Part shown: piece after piece, positions 34,693 through 43,065 of the stretch
Position numbering within the stretch: the stretch's first letter is position 1
Layout of the letters: the number at the start of each line of letters is the position of its first letter
Position numbers and translations under genes: made by a program
NCBI GenBank assembly: GCA_902793295.1
Contig: CADBDA010000004.1
Location: forward strand, 1 to 64,000
DNA length: 64,000 bases
Source: an uncultured Bacteroidota bacterium
GTDB taxonomy: Bacteria; Bacteroidota; Bacteroidia; Bacteroidales; P3
Direction: 5' to 3'
Notes under the pieces: model-generated
What the model was told of the DNA's origin: nothing
The model's database searches: none
The model's input: only the letters and a program-made list of their open reading frames with translations

Positions 34693-35985
34693 ATGAGTAA
34701 AGTAGATGTTTTGCTAGGATTGCAATGGGGCGACGAGGGTAAAGGCAAGATCGTCGACGTCCTGACCCCCGATTACGATGTCATAGCCCGCTTCCAGGGT
34801 GGCCCCAACGCGGGTCACACCCTCGAGTTCAACGGCATCAAGCATGTCCTGCACATCATCCCTTCGGGAATATTTCACAAACAAAAACTCAACATCATCG
34901 GCAACGGTGTGCTGATCGAACCGGCCATCTTCAGCGACGAGGTCGACGCCCTCCGCCAAAAAGGGGTCGAACCTACCGACAATCTCTACATCTCCAAGAA
35001 GGCCCACCTCATCCTCCCTTCCCACCGCTTGCTCGACGCCGCCAACGAACAGGCCAAGGGTAACGCCAAAATCGGCTCCACCCTCAAGGGCATCGGCCCC
35101 GCCTATACCGACAAAATCGCCCGCACCGGCATCCGCGTCGGCGACATCCTCGAATTCGACTTCCGCGAAAAATACCAGCTCCTCAAGTACCAGCACATCC
35201 AGCTGGCGCGTACCCTCAATTTCGACATCGACGCTTTCCGCATCAACGACATGTCGCTCGACGAATACGAGGTGCGCTGGATGGAATCGCTCGAAATCCT
35301 CCGCAAGTTCAAACTCATCAACAGCGAATACTTCATCAACCGCTGCCTCTCCGAGGGCAAACGGGTGCTCGCCGAGGGGGCCCAGGGTTCCATGCTCGAC
35401 ATCGACTTCGGCAGCTACCCCTTCGTCACCTCCTCCTCCACCATCACCGCGGGCGTCTGCTCGGGTCTGGGCGTGGCTCCCTCTGCCATCGGTCGCGTCA
35501 TGGGCATCACCAAGGCCTACTGCACCCGCGTCGGCGCCGGCCCGTTCCCTACCGAACTGTTCGACGCCACCGGTCGCCGTCTCTGCGAACTGGGCCACGA
35601 GTATGGCGCCACCACCGGTCGCTCCCGCCGCTGCGGCTGGATCGACATCCCGGCGCTCCGCTACGCTTGCATGCTCAATGGCGTCACCGACCTCATCGTC
35701 ACCAAACCGGACGTCATGAACGACTTCGACGAAATCAAGATGTGTACCGACTATATCATCAATGACCGCGAAACCGACGAAATCCCCTTCGAGTTCAACG
35801 AGGTCGAAATCAAACCCAAACTGAAAGTTTTTTCGGGCTGGAAATGCTCCCTCGCTTCCGCTGCCAAATTCGACGAACTGCCTGTCCAACTCACTGACTA
35901 TTTGCACGATATCGAGTCCCGCACCGGCGTCCGCATCATGGCCGTCTCCATCAGCCCCGACCGAAAAGATGTTTTGTTTCGCTAA
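34693..35985 (+). CDS. purA: Adenylosuccinate synthetase
   Basis: A 430-residue enzyme that uses GTP to join IMP and aspartate into adenylosuccinate, the first committed step to AMP. Motifs: LGLQWGDEGKGKIVDVL (GTP P-loop), GGPNAGHTLEF, GRYSRRCGW-type TTGRSRRCGWIDIPAL and EGAQGSMLDIDFGSYPFVTSS-type sequence in two parts (AEGAQGSMLDIDFG and SYPFVTSSSTITAGV). The length is usual. The C-terminal GWK and TGVRI blocks are in place. Cytoplasmic. Confidence 0.95.
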   Translation: MSKVDVLLGLQWGDEGKGKIVDVLTPDYDVIARFQGGPNAGHTLEFNGIKHVLHIIPSGIFHKQKLNIIGNGVLIEPAIFSDEVDALRQKGVEPTDNLYISKKAHLILPSHRLLDAANEQAKGNAKIGSTLKGIGPAYTDKIARTGIRVGDILEFDFREKYQLLKYQHIQLARTLNFDIDAFRINDMSLDEYEVRWMESLEILRKFKLINSEYFINRCLSEGKRVLAEGAQGSMLDIDFGSYPFVTSSSTITAGVCSGLGVAPSAIGRVMGITKAYCTRVGAGPFPTELFDATGRRLCELGHEYGATTGRSRRCGWIDIPALRYACMLNGVTDLIVTKPDVMNDFDEIKMCTDYIINDRETDEIPFEFNEVEIKPKLKVFSGWKCSLASAAKFDELPVQLTDYLHDIESRTGVRIMAVSISPDRKDVLFR

Positions 35986-36044
35986 GGGGAACAATAATTT
36001 TAACATTTCGGCGTTACTCCCTACAAATTTTAAATGATACAGAA

Positions 36045-37088
36045 ATGAAAAAGTTCCTTCTTGTAGCATTGTTGAGCCTCCCCCTCATCGGCTTGGCTCA
36101 AACCAAAGTGAAAGAGACCGATGTCCCCAAGTCGGTCCTCCTCGCCCTTGAGAAAACTTACGAGTCCTACAAGGTCAAAACCTGGTACCAGGCTCCTGGC
36201 CAATACATTGCCGAGTTTGTTACCGATGGCCAGAACGGCCGCTGCTACTTCACCGCCAATGGCGACTGGCAGTACAGCTCCTTCCCCGTCGACCTCTCCG
36301 AGTGCCCCACCATGATGAATACCTATTTCGTCAACAACTACCCCGGCTACCGCATCCGCTCCACCGAATATGTCGAGGAAATGAGCGGCGACAACTACTA
36401 TCGCATGGTCATCATCAAGAAGGGCCTCGGTTCCACCGACTGCGAACTCATCTTCGACACCCGCGGCAAGCTCCAGCGCTCCACCGCGCCCGACCCCGAT
36501 GTGGTCAAGAAGGACTACTACGCCCACTCCAACCCCGAGGACGTCACCTCCGACGAGGAGACCTCCAAAACCAAAAAGTCCAACAAACGCCGCCCCAAAC
36601 CGGTCGAGGATGTCGAAGAGGTCGAAGCCTTCGCCCCCTCCGAGGCTATCGCTGCCAACTTCAACAAGCGCTACCCCGCCACCCGTCTCAGCGCCGGCCC
36701 CGATTGGTACGAACGCGACAATGACGAGTGCGTCGCCTACTACACCAACAACCAGAAGAATCGCTTCGAGGCGGTCTATAGCATGTCCACCGAGAAGCTC
36801 GTCAAAACTGGCAAGGTCCTCGCCAAGGAACGCTACACCAGCGCCATCCTCAAGTACCTGAACGAGAAATTCAAGGGCGAGAAATTCAAGGTCGAGAAGA
36901 TGGTCGTCTACGAATTCGACGCCAAGTATCGTGGCGCCGACGGCAAGAAACCCAAACCCTACACCTATGTCGTCGTCAGCCAGAAGGCTCCGGGCCACAC
37001 CCTCAAGTACACCCGCATGGAGTTCGACAATACCGGCAAGTTCGTCGGCCTCCTCGCCCAGCCGCTCGATGCCCGCGACGTCCAGTAG
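36045..37088 (+). CDS. Secreted PepSY-like protein (two repeats)
   Basis: A 347-residue exported protein with signal peptide MKKFLLVALLSLPLIGLAQ. It looks like two PepSY-like (putative beta-lactamase-inhibitor-like) halves: residues about 25-150 (VPKSVLLALEKTY, VKTWYQAPGQYIAEF) and 205-330 (IAANFNKRYPATRLS, DWYERDNDECVAYY), joined by a basic-acidic linker KTKKSNKRRPKPVEDVEEVE. The family is periplasmic and its role is unclear. The gene follows purA after 59 bases and is closed by a terminator at 37139. Confidence 0.7.
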   Translation: MKKFLLVALLSLPLIGLAQTKVKETDVPKSVLLALEKTYESYKVKTWYQAPGQYIAEFVTDGQNGRCYFTANGDWQYSSFPVDLSECPTMMNTYFVNNYPGYRIRSTEYVEEMSGDNYYRMVIIKKGLGSTDCELIFDTRGKLQRSTAPDPDVVKKDYYAHSNPEDVTSDEETSKTKKSNKRRPKPVEDVEEVEAFAPSEAIAANFNKRYPATRLSAGPDWYERDNDECVAYYTNNQKNRFEAVYSMSTEKLVKTGKVLAKERYTSAILKYLNEKFKGEKFKVEKMVVYEFDAKYRGADGKKPKPYTYVVVSQKAPGHTLKYTRMEFDNTGKFVGLLAQPLDARDVQ

Positions 37089-37138
37089 GCTCCTCCCTTC
37101 CCCCCCCGAAAAAGGGGACCGAACACTCTGAAAAAATT

Positions 37139-37178
37139 AAAGGACTCACTGCTTGCTGCCGTGAGTCCTTTCTTTTTT
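37139..37178. terminator. Terminator between convergent PepSY-like and nitroreductase genes
   Basis: AAAGGACTCAC pairs with GTGAGTCCTTT around an 11-base loop, then CTTTTTT on the plus strand. On the minus strand the hairpin is followed by TTAATTTTTT. It can serve both converging genes. Confidence 0.75.
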
Positions 37179-37205
37179 GTGTCGCGCCTCGTCTCGGTCG
37201 CGCTT

Positions 37206-37955
37206 TCATTCGTTGTGCATCATGCCCGCCTGCTCCACAAATTCGAGCAACGCTTTCGATATGGCAACATTGTCTTTTTTCGGATACCGGATTTGTGTGA
37301 AAATCTGACAGAGGTTGTCCGTCTTGTTCTGTCGAACCATCTCCTGATTGAAAGGAAACTCCTCACGTACTTTGTGTATGCGTTCGATGTCATCATCGCT
37401 GTAGCGATGGTAATGCTCCTCGTGCACCACTCCCTCCAGCGGCAGTCGCTCGCTCAGTTGTGGCGTCTCGTCAGGATAGCCCATACACAGAGTCACTACG
37501 GGAACCACCCCTTGGGGCAGTTGCAGCTGTTCGGCAATGGCTTTGGTGTTGTACATGACGGTGCCCAGATAACAGAAGCCCAGACCTTCGGCTTCGGCAG
37601 CAACACATATGTTCTGAGCGGCAAGCGATGCGTCCACGGTGCCAGACATCAGCCACAAGAAGTTGTCATAAGGCTCGTCGCATCCACGCAGCCGGCACCA
37701 GTGGTGGTAGCGGTTTACATCTACACAAATGGTGAGAAATGCCGTTGCGCTGCTACCCTGTCCGAAATGCAGCTTTGACAGCTCTGCAAGGTTTTCCTTG
37801 TCTTGAGTGACGATGATGCTGTATATCTGCATGTTGCCAGTGTTGGAGGCGCGCATACCGCATTCAAGTATGCGCTCCATCTTCGCCTTCTCTATGGGCT
37901 GCGAGGTGAAACGGCGTATGCTACGGTGTTGCTTCAGTAATTCGATGGTGTCCAT
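37206..37955 (-). CDS. FMN-dependent nitroreductase family protein
   Basis: A 249-residue flavoprotein of the NfsA/FRP-like branch: LLKQHRSIRRFTSQPIEKAK at the N terminus, RASNTGNMQIYSIIVTQD, MSGTVDASLAAQNICVAAEAEGLGFCYLG (given here in part, about residues 105-133) and PVVTLCMGYPDETPQLSERL. It probably reduces quinones, nitro compounds or flavin using NAD(P)H. Cytoplasmic. No promoter recognised; the gene borders the accessory region that begins at about 38.1 kb. Confidence 0.88.
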   Translation of the reverse strand: MDTIELLKQHRSIRRFTSQPIEKAKMERILECGMRASNTGNMQIYSIIVTQDKENLAELSKLHFGQGSSATAFLTICVDVNRYHHWCRLRGCDEPYDNFLWLMSGTVDASLAAQNICVAAEAEGLGFCYLGTVMYNTKAIAEQLQLPQGVVPVVTLCMGYPDETPQLSERLPLEGVVHEEHYHRYSDDDIERIHKVREEFPFNQEMVRQNKTDNLCQIFTQIRYPKKDNVAISKALLEFVEQAGMMHNE

Positions 37956-37959
37956 ATCA

Positions 37960-38153
37960 GTCAGTTTTTTTTTCTTATGGTTTTCTATGCTGTTTGTAGC
38001 ACTTTTTATGGCTACATCTCCTACAACGCCATTTCCCCTTTTTTATTTTGGCACACGCTCATTCTTCTTCTGCTCTCGTCCTCCTCCCATTCCTTATGTC
38101 TGCTCCCGATCGCTGTTCCATTGCCCCACTCAAACATACGCCTATCGAAATCG
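37960..38153. other. Intergenic stretch without gene
   Basis: About 190 T-rich bases between the nitroreductase start and the first heptamer-repeat element. Three plus-strand frames are open across it, but their products change character at each repeat and are not convincing. Confidence 0.4.
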
Positions 38154-38200
38154 AAAAGTCGAAAACATTTGCATGTTACGAGTTACGAGTTACGACTTTT
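38154..38200 (+). repeat. GTTACGA heptamer element, copy 1
   Basis: AAAAGTCG and CGACTTTT bracket the element as an inverted repeat. Inside is AAAACATTTGCAT, followed by GTTACGA repeated with a partial third unit. It is the longer of two adjacent copies. Confidence 0.7.
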
Positions 38201-38212
38201 TCAAAAGAATCA

Positions 38213-38252
38213 AAAAGTCGAAAACATTTGCAAGTTACGAGTTACGACTTTT
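38213..38252 (+). repeat. GTTACGA heptamer element, copy 2
   Basis: The same bracket AAAAGTCG...CGACTTTT as copy 1 and the same AAAACATTTGCA core, but one heptamer unit fewer. The two copies are 12 bases apart. Confidence 0.7.
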
Positions 38253-38279
38253 CAAAAAAAAGCCGTCTCCCGACGGCTT
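38253..38279 (-). terminator. Terminator of the VirE-N/DUF3987 gene
   Basis: AAGCCGTC and GACGGCTT (38260-38279) form the stem around a 4-base loop; on the minus strand it is followed by a run of T. It starts about 35 bases after the stop at 38314. Confidence 0.75.
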
Positions 38280-38313
38280 CCCGAAAACAATATAATAACA
38301 AATTAATGATTAA

Positions 38314-40650
38314 CTAGTTCTTTATCTTTCTGAATCGCGTCCCTTTCATCCGTCCGTCTGTCGGGTCGTTCTCCAGCACCTCTATCAGGTTCGCCAGCTT
38401 CCATCGGTATATCAGCATCGACGGCCTCACGCTCACGCCGCTGCTCTCCATGGCGGCAATCAGTTCGTCTCTCGTAAATTCCTCTTTCAGCGTCACAAGC
38501 ACTTTTTCGTAGGGATTGGTGTTGCTCCCAGTTCCCTGCACTTCAAATCGCAACAGGTGCTGGTTCAGCATGCTGTTAGCTATCCATGTCGAAAACTTTA
38601 TCACGTTCCGTTTGATCATCGGTGTGTTCTTCTCTCCCCACAGAAACCATGCCAGCATGCCTGCCCGGAATCCCACCACCGCCGACCGGCGGCAGAAGAT
38701 GTCGCGCGTCCTGTCGTTCGACCGCACCGCTTCCTGTTGTTGCGCCACCAGCCATTTCTTCAGCTCTTCGTTCAGCCAGTCCATCTTCATCTCATATTCC
38801 GGACACACCTCGTCCCCACGCAATGTCACCTCGTTCAGTCGCACCAGCCCCAGATCCACCGTCTGCCGTTGCGCCTTTGTCATCTCTTTCCACTCGGGCA
38901 TCGGCCGACCGAATTGGTCGGGCAGCGTCACAAAGCAGACCCTGCTCACCAGGCCGTCTTCCACGTCGGGATAGAAACGGCGCATGGCTTTCGGTGTTCC
39001 GCTGCAAAGCATGTTGTAGTATATCGGTATGATGCCGCTGAACGAGTTCTCCGATGCGTAGTCCTGTCCGAACAGCCCGTTGTCGAATCCCACACGCAAC
39101 AGGTCGCTGTAACTCGAAAATCCGCGCTTGAAGGCTTTCGTCACCGTGTCCACCTCTTCCGCAAAGGCGAACAGGTGCAGCCCTTGGGCGTCATACATGC
39201 GCATCAGCATCTTCGTTATCGACATCGTCGCCGGCACAAAGCGTATCAGCGTCTTCGGCTTCGCTCCCAGCACCTCGTCTTTGTTCGTCTTGTTCACCTT
39301 GGTGTTCAGCAGCTTCAGCTCTTTCACCTTGGCGTCATATTCTCGTTCCTTCTCTCGCTGCATCTCGTCGTGTTCCAGCATCTGGGCCAGCTCTTCCTGT
39401 ACCAGCGTTCGCATAAAGCTCTTGCCGCTGGCCTGTGGTGCCTCCAGCGAAACCAGAAACGAGGGCGAATGCAGCTTCCCGTCCAGATATTGTGCCCGCA
39501 GTCGGCTGCCCAGTGCACCCAGTATCGGCAACTGGCATAGGGCCACCGCCGCCTTGAAGTCAGTGGGTGCCGTATCCACATATTGGCGTATCACCGGCGG
39601 AAAGGGGGGCAGCTCGTTCGTGTCTGTTATCACCTCCGGAATCTCCTCTGGGCTCACGTCACCTGCCAGCTCCTTGCGTTTTAGCATGTTGTCTATCACC
39701 GACTCCAGGTCTCTGGGCATCGACGAACTCATCCGCAGCCCCAGCGCGCTATGGATGATTCCCTTCCGCTCCGTCTCGCTCAACCCGCAGGTGGGCATCA
39801 CACGTAGCATCGTCTGTGCGTTGAAGTCGGTGATGAAGCGTATTCTGGTCGCCAGTTTGTACAGTCGCGCGTTGCGTTCGCCTTTCTCGGGCATCCCGCC
39901 TGTCTGCTCCAGCCATTCCTGCGCTATCTCCTTTAGCGGCAAGCCCTTGTATTCCGTCTGTCCGCCAAACAGCCCTTCCCTTTGGTCCACGGATTTTGGG
40001 TCGTCGTCCGAAGCGGCTTCTGGCTGCGTGGCTGTTTCGTCGGTCATCGCCGCCATCTCCGCGTTCTCCTGCACGGGGTTCTTGCCGCCTGCATACTGTG
40101 TCCCTACTGCCGCCTCTTCTTGCCAGATGGCTTGGGCGTCCATATAGTAGGTGTAGCTCTCGTGCACCACAAAGCTGCAGCGGGCCCAGTCCTTGCACAC
40201 TCCGTCGTATTCCACCTTCAGGTTCCCGGCCAACCATCGCTGGCAGGCTTCTATGCTGTTCAGCGTCGGCAGGCATTTCGCCACTATCCGCAGCCCGTGT
40301 TGGCTGGCGGTCATTCCCACAAACACAATCCCCAGCTCCTTGATCCGACTGGCTATCTGCTTCGAGTAGACCTCAAACGGTCGCTCCACGTGGTCCAAGT
40401 CCAGCATGAACAGTCCGCTGGGTTCTGCCTCCTTCGCCACCCTGCGCCCTGCAAAGTAGGCTTGCCATGTGATCACGGGCAGCCGCTTCTTCAGATTCGC
40501 GCGCTCCTCGTCGTCCGTCGCCGCTGCTATATCCTTACAAGTGGCAAGCAGCTCTTTCGAGCTGCTCACCTCCAGAAATTTCTCGTAGGTGCATTCTGCA
40601 CCCCTTTGTGCTTTCGCACTTTCAAAGATGCTGAATCTCATGTTCCACAT
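38314..40650 (-). CDS. VirE-N / DUF3987 protein (primase-polymerase-like plus ATPase-like)
   Basis: A 778-residue protein. Residues about 1-190 are a BT4734/VirE N-terminal domain, with a LFMLDLDHV acidic block and TASQHGLRIVAKC, resembling archaeo-eukaryotic primase-like folds. Residues about 330-750 are DUF3987: PPFPPVIRQYV, SLEAPQASGKSFMRTLVQEE with a Walker A-like loop, and a long helical linker. Such proteins are frequent in Bacteroidota plasmids, prophages and islands and are thought to take part in replication or mobilisation. Basic genes of the same family of islands (DUF3127-like) lie directly upstream. The ATG at 40650 may be moved to MRFSIF at 40641. Confidence 0.85.
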   Translation of the reverse strand: MWNMRFSIFESAKAQRGAECTYEKFLEVSSSKELLATCKDIAAATDDEERANLKKRLPVITWQAYFAGRRVAKEAEPSGLFMLDLDHVERPFEVYSKQIASRIKELGIVFVGMTASQHGLRIVAKCLPTLNSIEACQRWLAGNLKVEYDGVCKDWARCSFVVHESYTYYMDAQAIWQEEAAVGTQYAGGKNPVQENAEMAAMTDETATQPEAASDDDPKSVDQREGLFGGQTEYKGLPLKEIAQEWLEQTGGMPEKGERNARLYKLATRIRFITDFNAQTMLRVMPTCGLSETERKGIIHSALGLRMSSSMPRDLESVIDNMLKRKELAGDVSPEEIPEVITDTNELPPFPPVIRQYVDTAPTDFKAAVALCQLPILGALGSRLRAQYLDGKLHSPSFLVSLEAPQASGKSFMRTLVQEELAQMLEHDEMQREKEREYDAKVKELKLLNTKVNKTNKDEVLGAKPKTLIRFVPATMSITKMLMRMYDAQGLHLFAFAEEVDTVTKAFKRGFSSYSDLLRVGFDNGLFGQDYASENSFSGIIPIYYNMLCSGTPKAMRRFYPDVEDGLVSRVCFVTLPDQFGRPMPEWKEMTKAQRQTVDLGLVRLNEVTLRGDEVCPEYEMKMDWLNEELKKWLVAQQQEAVRSNDRTRDIFCRRSAVVGFRAGMLAWFLWGEKNTPMIKRNVIKFSTWIANSMLNQHLLRFEVQGTGSNTNPYEKVLVTLKEEFTRDELIAAMESSGVSVRPSMLIYRWKLANLIEVLENDPTDGRMKGTRFRKIKN

Positions 40651-40658
40651 CCTCCCTC

Positions 40659-40943
40659 TTATAGTTTCACAATGTCTGTCGCTCGTAGCGAGGTGAAGTA
40701 TCGCGTCCGTTTCCCGTCGTTGTGTCGGCGGCTGCTCAGATAGAAGGTCACCTCACACCGTTGGCCTACTTCCATCGCCTCCAGCGTCTCCAGCTGTGTG
40801 GACGACGATACCTCAAAAGCCAATATCATGTCGTCCAAACCTACCGTCTGTCCGGCAAATGTCCGTCGCGTCCAGTCACGACCCTCTTGCGTTACTCCGC
40901 TCTCAAGCGGCAAAATCTCAGTGATTCTTACAGTTACTTTCAT
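40659..40943 (-). CDS. DUF3127-like small protein
   Basis: A 94-residue protein, MKVTVRITEILPLESGVTQE..., with GRDWTRRTFAGQT, ILAFEVSSSTQ and GQRCEVTFYLSSR. The strand pattern and the G-x-W-x-x-x-x-F block fit DUF3127, a presumed OB-fold single-strand binding-like family of Bacteroidota. It ends eight bases before the VirE-N gene, so the two are co-transcribed; a role in replication or DNA handling is inferred from this. Confidence 0.65.
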   Translation of the reverse strand: MKVTVRITEILPLESGVTQEGRDWTRRTFAGQTVGLDDMILAFEVSSSTQLETLEAMEVGQRCEVTFYLSSRRHNDGKRTRYFTSLRATDIVKL

Positions 40944-41005
40944 GATAGTTAAAATTTAGCAGTTAGTTATTAAACATTTTTTTTGAATGGGTTCTGTCTG
41001 TTCCG

Positions 41006-41350
41006 TTATTCGGCCACGTGTTTCTTTACCAGCTGCGCATCTGCTTTCACCATCCTTACCACATTGCGCAGTTCCGCCATCAGCGTCTCTCCAAGGTATT
41101 TCTCCTCGCCGTCAAAGCGTATCGTCAGCGTGTATTTCCCATCGGGTCGGCGAACCACCCTTCCGTGGTCGGTCCTGCATACCTCGCTGCTCCTCGGCCC
41201 GCGTGGGCTGTTCTGGATGAAAGTCATGTGGCGCGATTCTTTGTTCACCAGCGCCTTTCCGTGCAGCATGGTCAGGTTCAGCTGCTCCTGTGTCTTCAAC
41301 GCTACGGACATGTTGTCCAATTCTGTGTAGATAAAATCCACTGTTTCCAT
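41006..41350 (-). CDS. Hypothetical protein of the VirE-N module
   Basis: A 114-residue protein that I do not recognise. The C-terminal half reads GKYTLTIRFDGEEKYLGETL then MAELRNVVRMVKADAQL, a beta-hairpin followed by a helix. The N-terminal half is polar. It is 62 bases upstream of the DUF3127-like gene on the same strand and has a -7 box 50 bases upstream (41407-41400), so it probably begins the three-gene unit that ends at 38314. Confidence 0.65.
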   Translation of the reverse strand: METVDFIYTELDNMSVALKTQEQLNLTMLHGKALVNKESRHMTFIQNSPRGPRSSEVCRTDHGRVVRRPDGKYTLTIRFDGEEKYLGETLMAELRNVVRMVKADAQLVKKHVAE

Positions 41351-41399
41351 AGTTTTGATATGTTTTGGGGTTAGTAATTCTCTGTCTGGATTACGCTTG

Positions 41400-41407
41400 C
41401 AAAATTA
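41400..41407 (-). promoter_or_regulatory. -7 box of the VirE-N module
   Basis: TAATTTTG on the minus strand, a full match to TAnnTTTG, 50 bases before the ATG at 41350. No -33 TTTG at the usual spacing. Confidence 0.45.
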
Positions 41408-41640
41408 TCCTCAAAAAAATGCAATCCGCCCTCCATGGGACAAAAAACCGCCCATCCGTTTCGTTTCCAGTCGGTTGCTCATTTCCCCAAAAAATGCTTT
41501 GTTTTCTGGCCCTCACAGGGTGCCGAATCCGGCCTGTCCGACAAGCTGCAGCGCCTACGCTCACCGCCACCAAAAGCGCTGTCTTTGTGCCACCTATTCC
41601 GATACTTCCCGCCAAAATCGCCAGTTTCAAAAATTCTTCG
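41408..41640. other. Intergenic stretch without gene
   Basis: About 230 bases between two divergent promoters. Several short frames are open on both strands, but none looks like protein. No hairpin with a T run was noticed. Confidence 0.4.
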
Positions 41641-41648
41641 TATATTTG
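41641..41648 (+). promoter_or_regulatory. -7 box upstream of the lipoprotein-like ORF and WYL gene
   Basis: TATATTTG, an exact match to TAnnTTTG, 58 bases before ATG 41706 and 337 bases before the WYL gene. No TTTG at the expected -33 distance. Confidence 0.45.
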
Positions 41649-41705
41649 CAATCCCAAAAACAATATATAAAAAACAACATCCTCCAACCCAAGCAACCCG
41701 CTATT

Positions 41706-41972
41706 ATGTATTCAAAACTTCATAATGTGTTGATTTTCACCCCCCCCCCCCATTCGCAGGCGGGCAAATTAAATCATAAACCTCTTTTTTCAGCAACCCC
41801 ATCGGCCCTGCTGCACACGGCTATTGCGCGTGTCGGCAGGGCTTCTTTGTTCCTGCTCACATCGCTCCTCCTGGCGTCCTGCTCCAAAGACCCAAACCAC
41901 GGTGATTTCAACGAACATTTCGACACCCATGCCCAATGGGGCTTCAACGACTCTAACCAATTCTGGAACTAA
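41706..41972 (+). CDS. Small lipoprotein-like ORF with a 12-base poly-C tract
   Basis: An 88-residue frame. Residues 46-60 look like a lipoprotein signal (ASLFLLTSLLLASC), but 40 mostly polar residues precede it, unusual for a signal peptide. The mature part would be only about 29 residues (SKDPNHGDFNEHFDTHAQWG). Twelve C in a row at 41740-41751 code for three prolines; one base gained or lost would change the frame. It may be a truncated lipoprotein, or the true start lies after the tract. The WYL regulator starts 12 bases later. Confidence 0.35.
   Translation: MYSKLHNVLIFTPPPHSQAGKLNHKPLFSATPSALLHTAIARVGRASLFLLTSLLLASCSKDPNHGDFNEHFDTHAQWGFNDSNQFWN
41740..41751 (+). repeat. Poly-C tract (12 C)
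   Basis: Twelve consecutive cytosines within the small ORF and upstream of the restriction-modification operon. Homopolymers of this length are prone to slippage. Confidence 0.8.
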
Positions 41973-41984
41973 ACGCCTACTCCC

Positions 41985-43004
41985 ATGCCGCTGAACAAAG
42001 ACCAGTTGTTACGCTATCAGATTCTGAACGCTTGCTTCAAGGATACCTCGCGTCTCTACGACATCAATGCCCTTACCGAATGCTGCCAGAAGGAAACTTT
42101 GTCCGTCTACGGCAAAAGCGTCAGCAAACGCTCCGTCCACAACGACATCCGGCTCCTCCAGTTCGCCCCCTACAATGTCGAATTCGACGACGATCTCAAA
42201 AAACGGCACTACTACCGCTATGCCGACACCTCCTTCAATCTCGACATTGTATCCGACCTCTCCAATCGCGAAAAGTCGGTGCTCCACGAAACCGTCGAGA
42301 TTCTTCGCCCCCTGTGCGACGACCCCGAGTCCTCCACGCCGCTGATGCAGTGGATGTTCATGAGCCTCCAGCAGCTCGTCGCTGGTCGCCCGCTCGCCGA
42401 TACTTCCTCCTGCGTCATCTTCGAAAACAACAACGCACTCGCTGGCATGGGCAATTTCAACATCCTCCTCGAGTGCATCATCAACCGCCATCCGGTTACC
42501 CTCCGCTACAGGTCGTTCAAAAGCAACTCACCTAGGAATATCAACGTCCATCCCTATTGCCTCAAGCAGTACAATAGCCGATGGTACCTCATCGCCTCTC
42601 CCGACAAATACAAGAATATTGCTTCCTACGCCCTCGACCGCATCCTGACAGTCGATATTTGGAAGGCTCCTTTCCGTCCGTCGGGTGTCGCTGTCGATTC
42701 GCTCTTCTCCGACACCATTGGTGTCACCATTACCTCCTCTGCCAAAGTCGAACGGGTCGTCCTCAAAATTGATGCTGCTCGTTACCCTTATGTCGAAACC
42801 AAACCCTTCAGCGAAAAACAAAAAATCATGGATAAAGATCCCCAATCGGTAACCATATCATTCCCTATGAGGCTGAACCCCGAACTGGTCTCCGAAATTC
42901 TCTCCTTCGGAGGTGATATTGAGGTGCTTGAGCCTGCTTCTCTCAGACAGGAAATCGCCCGCCATGTGGTGTCGGCGTGCAACCATTATGCGCGAGTGCA
43001 ATAA
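41985..43004 (+). CDS. WYL-domain transcriptional regulator
   Basis: A 339-residue regulator. Residues about 1-70 form a winged HTH (KDQLLRYQILNACFKD to SKRSVHNDIRLLQ). The middle has a WYL domain with RYRSFKSNSPRNINVHPYCL, SRWYLIASPDKY and YALDRI, and a C-terminal WCX-like part. Proteins of this type (BrxR, CapW and relatives) repress defence operons and sense nucleic acids or nucleotides. The position just before hsdR suggests it controls the restriction-modification genes; this is inference. An inverted repeat overlaps its stop codon (see 42994). Confidence 0.88.
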   Translation: MPLNKDQLLRYQILNACFKDTSRLYDINALTECCQKETLSVYGKSVSKRSVHNDIRLLQFAPYNVEFDDDLKKRHYYRYADTSFNLDIVSDLSNREKSVLHETVEILRPLCDDPESSTPLMQWMFMSLQQLVAGRPLADTSSCVIFENNNALAGMGNFNILLECIINRHPVTLRYRSFKSNSPRNINVHPYCLKQYNSRWYLIASPDKYKNIASYALDRILTVDIWKAPFRPSGVAVDSLFSDTIGVTITSSAKVERVVLKIDAARYPYVETKPFSEKQKIMDKDPQSVTISFPMRLNPELVSEILSFGGDIEVLEPASLRQEIARHVVSACNHYARVQ

Positions 43005-43014
43005 AACTGCACTC
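42994..43014. promoter_or_regulatory. Inverted repeat, possible operator upstream of hsdR
   Basis: GAGTGCA and TGCACTC, a perfect 7-base inverted repeat with a 7-base spacer. Its centre is 19 bases before the -7 box at 43023, so it covers the -33 position and could block RNA polymerase when bound. There is no T run after it, so it is not a terminator. Confidence 0.45.
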
Positions 43015-43022
43015 CACGATGG

Positions 43023-43030
43023 TAATTTTG
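43023..43030 (+). promoter_or_regulatory. -7 box of the hsd operon
   Basis: TAATTTTG, an exact match to TAnnTTTG, 36 bases before the hsdR ATG at 43066 and after the WYL gene stop. It would give the hsd genes their own promoter. Confidence 0.55.
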
Positions 43031-43065
43031 CAGCCGAAACCAAACCGAAAAAACATAGAAAAACA

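Noticed and set aside
38154..38252. Heptamer repeats as a CRISPR array
   Set aside because: Units are seven bases without variable spacers of constant length, and no cas genes are near.
37807..38306. Plus-strand frames running through the heptamer repeats
   Set aside because: They read straight through repeats and intergenic DNA and contain no protein-like pattern.
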